Of a DNA stretch of 9,036 bases, positions 6,101 through 9,036 are shown piece by piece. Under the pieces are notes generated by a model, which was given only the letters and a program-made list of their open reading frames with translations, did not search any database and was not told the DNA's origin. Position numbers and translations under genes: made by a program. The stretch comes from Defluviicoccus vanus. GTDB lineage: Bacteria > Pseudomonadota > Alphaproteobacteria > Rhodospirillales > Defluviicoccaceae. How positions within the stretch are numbered: position 1 is the stretch's first letter; each line of letters opens with the position of its first letter. Location of the stretch: the NCBI RefSeq assembly GCF_014672695.1, contig NZ_CP053923.1, positions 54,804 through 63,839 on the forward strand, written 5' to 3'.

Positions 6101-6390
6101 CTATTGGCAACTCTAAATAGAGGGCATCTCCTTAGTCCTACTGCGTCATACGGCGCAATATGCAAGAGTTATTGCGCCCTATGCGGATTGATTGACCCCG
6201 GCTGGAACACGTTGACACTATGGGGGAAGATCCTGGCGTGTCGGCGTTTACCTATCGCCGATCCCGATCTCCCCGTGTTGTGACGCTGTGGGCACCATAG
6301 CGGACCGCAACGCGGCATTGTCCTGCAACGACGCGCCTGGGATATCGCTGCAGTACTTTCGCTCTGAGGACAAAGGGTGTGGCCGAAGGC
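6101..6390. other. Non-coding stretch with one inverted repeat
   Basis: I find no supportable gene here on either strand. The open frames are short and lack family features. The only structure is the inverted repeat at 6147-6183. The segment between the IS110 remnant and the lipoprotein gene may include remains of a further mobile element, but nothing identifies it. Confidence 0.5.
6147..6183. repeat. 14-bp inverted repeat with 9-nt spacer
   Basis: CATACGGCGCAATA (6147-6160) and TATTGCGCCCTATG (6170-6183) match at 13 of 14 positions around the spacer TGCAAGAGT. The size and layout (two 12-14-bp arms, 9-nt centre) resemble a tyrosine-recombinase crossover site, though an operator or mobile-element end is equally possible. 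No T run follows, so a terminator is unlikely. Confidence 0.5.
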
Positions 6391-6555
6391 TCAGCAACGC
6401 CCCTTCTTCGCCTGTCCGGGCGGGCAGAAACCACCGTCGTTGCCGGAGTCGATGTCGATAGTGGCCGGCTTCACCCTGACGGACGGCCCGTCCACGCGAG
6501 CGGTACACGACGCTAGCAGCGCCAGTATCAGCGCGGCAGAGAGCACTCTGAACAT
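6391..6555 (-). CDS. Small lipoprotein ending in CPPGQAKKGRC
   Basis: A 54-residue protein with a lipoprotein signal peptide: a hydrophobic run (LSAALILALLAS) ends in the lipobox LASC, so C17 would be lipidated and the mature 38-residue protein anchored in a membrane. The mature part is polar and ends FCPPGQAKKGRC. Two cysteines (C44 and C54) could form a disulfide in the periplasm. I recall similar tiny proteins with this ending in Alphaproteobacteria, but their function is unknown to me. The start ATG 6553-6555 was chosen because the signal peptide begins there, with a GAGGA about 11 bp upstream. The frame stays open another 29 codons, which would bury the signal. It is 139 bp downstream of hicA and probably transcribed separately. 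Confidence 0.65.
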   Translation of the reverse strand: MFRVLSAALILALLASCTARVDGPSVRVKPATIDIDSGNDGGFCPPGQAKKGRC

Positions 6556-6693
6556 TGACGCAAAATCCTCGTCAGACGGTTGGGCGCACATGTGCGAAGC
6601 GGAGGATACACCGTCGCCGGGTTTCGACGATGTGAGGGTCATTACAGACGCAGGCGCAAGCCGAGCTCGAAGCGTTGGTTATGGGATTTCTGA

Positions 6694-6918
6694 TCAGTTC
6701 GTTCGAAATGCATCCATGAACTGCTCAGGCGTGACGCCGGCCTGTTTCAGGACGCCGATGAGCGTTCCAGTTTTCAGCTCTCGATGATTTGGGACCACGC
6801 AACCTACGGCACCGCGTCGCATGACGATGTGGCTGCCGCGCTGTCGGGCGACGACAAAGCCTAGCGATTCAAGTGTTCTGACGACCTCCACGGCGGAAAC
6901 GCGCGGCAGCTTACCCAC
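6694..6918 (-). CDS. hicA: HicA-family toxin (mRNA interferase)
   Basis: A 74-residue HicA toxin with a double-stranded-RNA-binding-like fold. It cleaves mRNA when not bound by HicB. The family pattern is complete: LPRVSAVEVVRTLESLGFVV, then RQRGSHIVMRR with the catalytic histidine H30, then VPNHRELKTGTLIGVLKQAG. It begins at GTG 6916-6918, 8 nt before the hicB stop ends, so the two genes overlap and are almost certainly translated together. No alternative start fits the family length as well. Nothing suggests inactivation. Confidence 0.92.
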   Translation of the reverse strand: MGKLPRVSAVEVVRTLESLGFVVARQRGSHIVMRRGAVGCVVPNHRELKTGTLIGVLKQAGVTPEQFMDAFRTN

Positions 6919-7117
6919 GGACCTCCACCTCGAACGTGGTCACAAGCGGGCGCCCCGAGGCGACGAGCGGAAACTCTTCGAGATAAAGCGCTGTCGCCTC
7001 GCGAAGATTGGCCAGCGCCTCTTCCACCGTTTCACCTTGCGTCGTCGTTCCGGTCTCGGGATTGAAGGCGGTCAGCCCACCTTCCGTGGCAGGCATGAGA
7101 ACGGCGGTCAACAGCAT
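6911..7117 (-). CDS. hicB: HicB-family antitoxin
   Basis: A 68-residue antitoxin, MLLTAVLMPATEGGLTAFNP onward, with the typical partial RNase-H-like HicB core (TTTQGETVEEALANLREATALYLEE). It neutralises HicA by direct binding. It is the short form: no C-terminal helix-turn-helix or ribbon-helix-helix domain follows the core, so autorepression, if any, would need another mode. The start ATG 7115-7117 has GAGAGG about 6 bp upstream. An in-frame ATG at 7133-7135 would add six residues, and the much longer open frame to 7360 crosses into the IS110 element and is a shadow. hicB comes first and overlaps hicA by 8 nt. Confidence 0.9.
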   Translation of the reverse strand: MLLTAVLMPATEGGLTAFNPETGTTTQGETVEEALANLREATALYLEEFPLVASGRPLVTTFEVEVRG

Positions 7118-7146
7118 GTCTACCTCTCGAAACATGGTTGGTAAGT

Positions 7147-7175
7147 AGGGTATTCCGAGCCTGGACCGCTGCCAA
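7147..7175 (-). promoter_or_regulatory. Possible hicBA promoter
   Basis: On the minus strand TTGGCA (7170-7175) and TACCCT (7147-7152) are 17 bp apart. The -35 fits the sigma-70 consensus at five of six positions, the -10 only weakly. The predicted start of transcription would be about 20 nt before hicB. It lies between hicB and the IS110 element, so that insertion left it intact. Confidence 0.3.
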
Positions 7176-7241
7176 GCGGAACGTCGGAGAGGGAGGAGAA
7201 GCGGACTCGATTTCACAGCCGGCGATCGACGCACCTGATGC

Positions 7242-7256
7242 TGTGGACGGCTCTCC
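7242..7256. repeat. Left (sub)terminal inverted repeat of the IS110 element
   Basis: TGTGGACGGCTCTCC; exact reverse complement of 8618-8632. Confidence 0.75.
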
Positions 7257-7279
7257 ACCCGGCATCGGAGTGCCATAGA

Positions 7280-7302
7280 GTGGTTATTGCTGAGGTAACC
7301 AC
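7280..7302 (+). promoter_or_regulatory. Small hairpin in the IS110 transposase leader
   Basis: GTGGTTA (7280-7286) and TAACCAC (7296-7302) form a 7-bp stem with a 9-nt loop, just before the AAGGAG ribosome-binding site of the transposase gene. It could temper translation from read-through transcripts, but this is inference from position only. Confidence 0.35.
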
Positions 7303-7322
7303 GCTGAAAAGGAGAGCCGCCC

Positions 7323-8351
7323 GTGGGACAGGTTACGACGATTGGTCTTGATATCGCCAAGTCCGTATTTCAGGTCCATGGCGTCGACGCCGATGGACAG
7401 GTCGTCCTCCGCCAGCGCCTGACCCGCGCCCGCGTCTTGCCATTTTTCCGCAAACAGCCGGCATGCCGCGTCGGCATCGAGGCGTGCGCCACGGCGCACC
7501 ACTGGGCGCGTGAACTCCTCACCCTTGGCCATGAAGTCCGGCTGATGCCGCCGGCCTACGTCAAACCCTACGTCAAGCGGCAGAAGAACGACGCCGCCGA
7601 CGCCGAAGCGATCTGCGAGGCGGTCGGGCGGCCAACCATGCGCTTCGTCACACCGAAGACGGTCGAGCAGCAGAGCGTGATGATGCTGCATCGCGTCCGG
7701 CTGATGCTGACCCGCCAGCGCACCCAGGTCGGCAACGCGATCCGGGCGCACCTGGCCGAACTGGGCATCGTGGCGCCGGTCGGCCGCAAGGGGCTGGCGA
7801 GCCTGCTCGCGATCATCGCCGACGAGACCGACGCACGGCTGCCGGCGGCCATGCGCTGTTGCCTCGCAATGCTGGCCGAACAGCTGCAGCTTCTGAGTGT
7901 GCAGATCCAAGAGAACGACCGTGCCATCCGTGAAACGATCCGCACCAGCGAGGTCGCCCGCCGGCTGATGGCAATCCCCGGCGTCGGTCCGCTGCTCGCC
8001 AGTGCCCTGGTCGCCAGCATTGCCGATCCGGCCACGTTCAAGTCCGGCCGCAACCTCGCCGCCTGGATCGGCCTCGTTCCGAAGCAGAACTCGAGCGGCG
8101 GCAAGGAGCGATTGGGGAGCATCAGCAAGCAGGGCAACCGCTATCTGCGGCAGTTGCTGGTTGTCGGCGCGCTGGCCGTCATCCGCCAAGCCCAGCGATA
8201 CGGCAGCAAGCGGGCCTGGCTGATCGGGCTGATGGGCCGGCGGGCCACCCGGGTCGCGGCGGTGGCCCTTGCCAACAAAACGGCGCGGATGGCCTGGGCG
8301 ATCATGACCTCGGGTGAATCCTACCGCGAGCCGAAGGCGGCCACGGCCTGA
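7323..8351 (+). CDS. IS110-family (IS1111-type) DEDD transposase
   Basis: A 342-residue RuvC-like recombinase that moves the element with the help of a structured guide RNA. The N-terminal DEDD domain shows D10 in IGLDIAKSVFQVHG, E53 in VGIEACATAHHW, and D90 and D93 in KNDAADAEA. A coiled-coil linker covers about residues 180-210. The C-terminal Transposase_20 domain has the helix-hairpin-helix AIPGVGPLLASALVA (217-231) and SGRNLAAWIGLVPKQNSSGG (241-260) with the candidate catalytic serine. Length is normal for the family. The start GTG 7323-7325 has AAGGAG 8 bp upstream and places IGLDIAK at the expected distance. The stop is TGA at 8349-8351. No damage is visible. Confidence 0.93.
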   Translation: MGQVTTIGLDIAKSVFQVHGVDADGQVVLRQRLTRARVLPFFRKQPACRVGIEACATAHHWARELLTLGHEVRLMPPAYVKPYVKRQKNDAADAEAICEAVGRPTMRFVTPKTVEQQSVMMLHRVRLMLTRQRTQVGNAIRAHLAELGIVAPVGRKGLASLLAIIADETDARLPAAMRCCLAMLAEQLQLLSVQIQENDRAIRETIRTSEVARRLMAIPGVGPLLASALVASIADPATFKSGRNLAAWIGLVPKQNSSGGKERLGSISKQGNRYLRQLLVVGALAVIRQAQRYGSKRAWLIGLMGRRATRVAAVALANKTARMAWAIMTSGESYREPKAATA

Positions 8352-8617
8352 TCTTGGAAGTAAAGACGCGATCCACCGAGCAGGACAAGGAGATTGGCAA
8401 GGGCAATCAGGCAGGTGATGCGGACAACGGTCGACACCGTCGGGGCGGGAAAACCCATTTATCCCAGCGCACGTCTTTCGAGTGCGGGCTCTTGGTTGGG
8501 ACTCGTCCCCGCGAAGAAGGCATCAGGGCCTGCGGCCATGTACGCGCCGCATCACAAGGCCGAACACATGGTCGCACCGACCAACGCCGCAGATCTCGCA
8601 CGAAAATCCTTGCCAAC
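8352..8617 (+). ncRNA. Candidate guide (bridge/seek) RNA region of the IS110 element
   Basis: This 266-bp segment lies between the transposase stop and the right inverted repeat and has no supportable gene. IS110-family elements encode a structured RNA that pairs with donor and target DNA to direct insertion. In the IS1111 group that RNA comes from the 3' non-coding end, which is where this segment is. Some short complementary stretches are present, for example GCGGG and CCCGC flanking 8486-8514. I did not fold it. RNA limits and guide loops are not determined. Confidence 0.45.
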
Positions 8618-8632
8618 GGAGAGCCGTCCACA
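8618..8632. repeat. Right (sub)terminal inverted repeat of the IS110 element
   Basis: GGAGAGCCGTCCACA; exact partner of 7242-7256. Its outer half, GCCGTCCACA, recurs at the end of the IS110 remnant (5716-5725, minus strand). Confidence 0.75.
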
Positions 8633-8659
8633 CATGGGATATCGCGACCTCCCGCAGCT

Positions 8660-9036
8660 TTACTGATCATGCCTCGGAGCGCTGCGGTTTGGCGCGGCAA
8701 AGAGCGGGTGCGGCAGAGGTGGTTTATTGTCGAAGGCTGGGCCGAAGATGTGGCGCCAGTGGGTGAGGGCGGCGGGGGTGTCGTTTTGGCGCTCCAGGTC
8801 GGCGGCGAGGCGGGCGGTTCGATGCGCCTGTTCTGCCGCGGGCCGCCAGCGGTCGCCGAGGGCTACGTGCTCGATGGTCCCTGGAACCGGCAGTGAGCGG
8901 CCGCTTTGCGCAACGAGCCAGAAGAAGAAATCGCGCACCATCCAGTCGTAGAAGAGGAGACTGCGGCGGCGGTAGATCCAGGCCAGGAGAAACTCCACCA
9001 CCAGGAGTTCGATGGCAAAGCCGCTGAGAGGCACCT
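8660..9036 (-). CDS. C-terminal part of a nucleotidyltransferase, possibly a CBASS CD-NTase (partial)
   Basis: The last 125 codons of a gene entering from the right edge; the stop TAA is at 8660-8662. The visible part opens VPLSGFAIELLVVEFLLAWIY, a helix like the one at which CD-NTase and OAS-like enzymes select their C-terminal core. A mid-segment with an FFFWLV helix follows, then VPGTIEHVALGDRWRPAAEQ. The end ARLAADLERQNDTPAALTHW, then RHIFGPAF, strongly resembles the W-x-x-IFG-x-F ending of SMODS-type nucleotidyltransferases. These make cyclic oligonucleotide signals that activate a CBASS effector. The catalytic GS and DxD motifs would be in the N-terminal half, outside the window, so family and activity are inferred. 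A 24-residue proline-rich tail follows. hicBA lies downstream in the same direction, separated by the IS110 element. Confidence 0.5.
   Translation of the reverse strand, partial: VPLSGFAIELLVVEFLLAWIYRRRSLLFYDWMVRDFFFWLVAQSGRSLPVPGTIEHVALGDRWRPAAEQAHRTARLAADLERQNDTPAALTHWRHIFGPAFDNKPPLPHPLFAAPNRSAPRHDQ

Larger units (their letters stand above)
7242..8632 (+). mobile_element. Intact IS110-family (IS1111-type) insertion sequence
   Basis: Carries one undamaged DEDD transposase gene between perfect 15-bp inverted repeats, TGTGGACGGCTCTCC (7242-7256) and GGAGAGCCGTCCACA (8618-8632). In the IS1111 group such repeats sit a few bases inside the true ends, so the real limits may extend a few bp on each side. 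The short 5' leader (about 66 bp) and long 3' non-coding segment (266 bp) also match the IS1111 layout. IS110 elements make no target duplication, and none is evident. It lies between the hicBA promoter region and the end of the nucleotidyltransferase-like gene. Confidence 0.8.

Noticed and set aside
5713..6120. A 135-codon plus-strand open frame
   Set aside because: It is antisense to the IS110 remnant and has no recognisable features.
7284..8189. A 301-codon minus-strand open frame
   Set aside because: Antisense to the IS110 transposase, whose DEDD residues and C-terminal domain are all in place on the plus strand.
8354..8896. A 180-codon plus-strand open frame after the IS110 transposase
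   Set aside because: It crosses the IS110 end and runs antisense to the nucleotidyltransferase-like gene. Its composition is random-like.
1..9036. tRNA or rRNA genes and tRNA-derived attachment sites
   Set aside because: I saw no cloverleaf-compatible segment, no GGTTCGAATCC-like T-loop and no rRNA sequence on either strand.

Overview
The window is a high-GC accessory region, most likely from an alphaproteobacterium (Acetobacteraceae, other Rhodospirillales or Rhizobiales). That guess rests on remembered similarity of the transposases and a small lipoprotein to proteins of those groups. No housekeeping gene is present to confirm it. Most of the DNA is mobile elements, with fragments of cargo genes between them.

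Left part (1-2558): the 3' end of an IS91-family transposase gene runs off the left edge and is followed by about 150 bp of non-coding IS91-type tail. A complete IS1182-family element (about 404-1977) sits in a CTAG that is duplicated at both ends. It separates that tail from a truncated DNA methyltransferase gene (about 1978-2463). The methyltransferase keeps its DPPY motif but lost its start and its AdoMet-binding C-terminal part. Its right break falls exactly where a cluster of four TTATGCCGA boxes (2464-2522) begins, which looks like the end of another mobile element.

Middle part (2559-6390): a complete IS21-family element (2559-5172) carries istA and istB on the minus strand with an ATGA overlap. 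It is followed by a small minus-strand gene for a GIY-YIG-like protein (5247-5666), visibly poorer in GC than its surroundings. Upstream of it lies the 3' remnant of an IS110/IS1111-type element (5714-6100). The next 290 bp hold only a conspicuous inverted repeat (6147-6183).

Right part (6391-9036): a 54-residue lipoprotein gene, a hicB-hicA toxin-antitoxin pair with an 8-nt overlap, an intact IS110/IS1111-type element (about 7242-8632) with a long 3' non-coding segment that may encode its guide (bridge/seek) RNA, and the 3' part of a gene running off the right edge. Its product resembles the C-terminal half of CD-NTase-like nucleotidyltransferases, the signalling enzymes of CBASS anti-phage systems. 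All non-IS genes right of 5247 are on the minus strand.

The genes do not form one pathway. The picture is a turnover zone in which insertion sequences have broken up older phage- or plasmid-type cargo (the methyltransferase) and flank stabilisation and defence genes (hicBA, possible CD-NTase, GIY-YIG protein). I see no clearly new system. The best candidates for a second look are the CD-NTase-like gene, the TTATGCCGA box cluster, the IS110 guide-RNA region and the palindromic IS1182 target.
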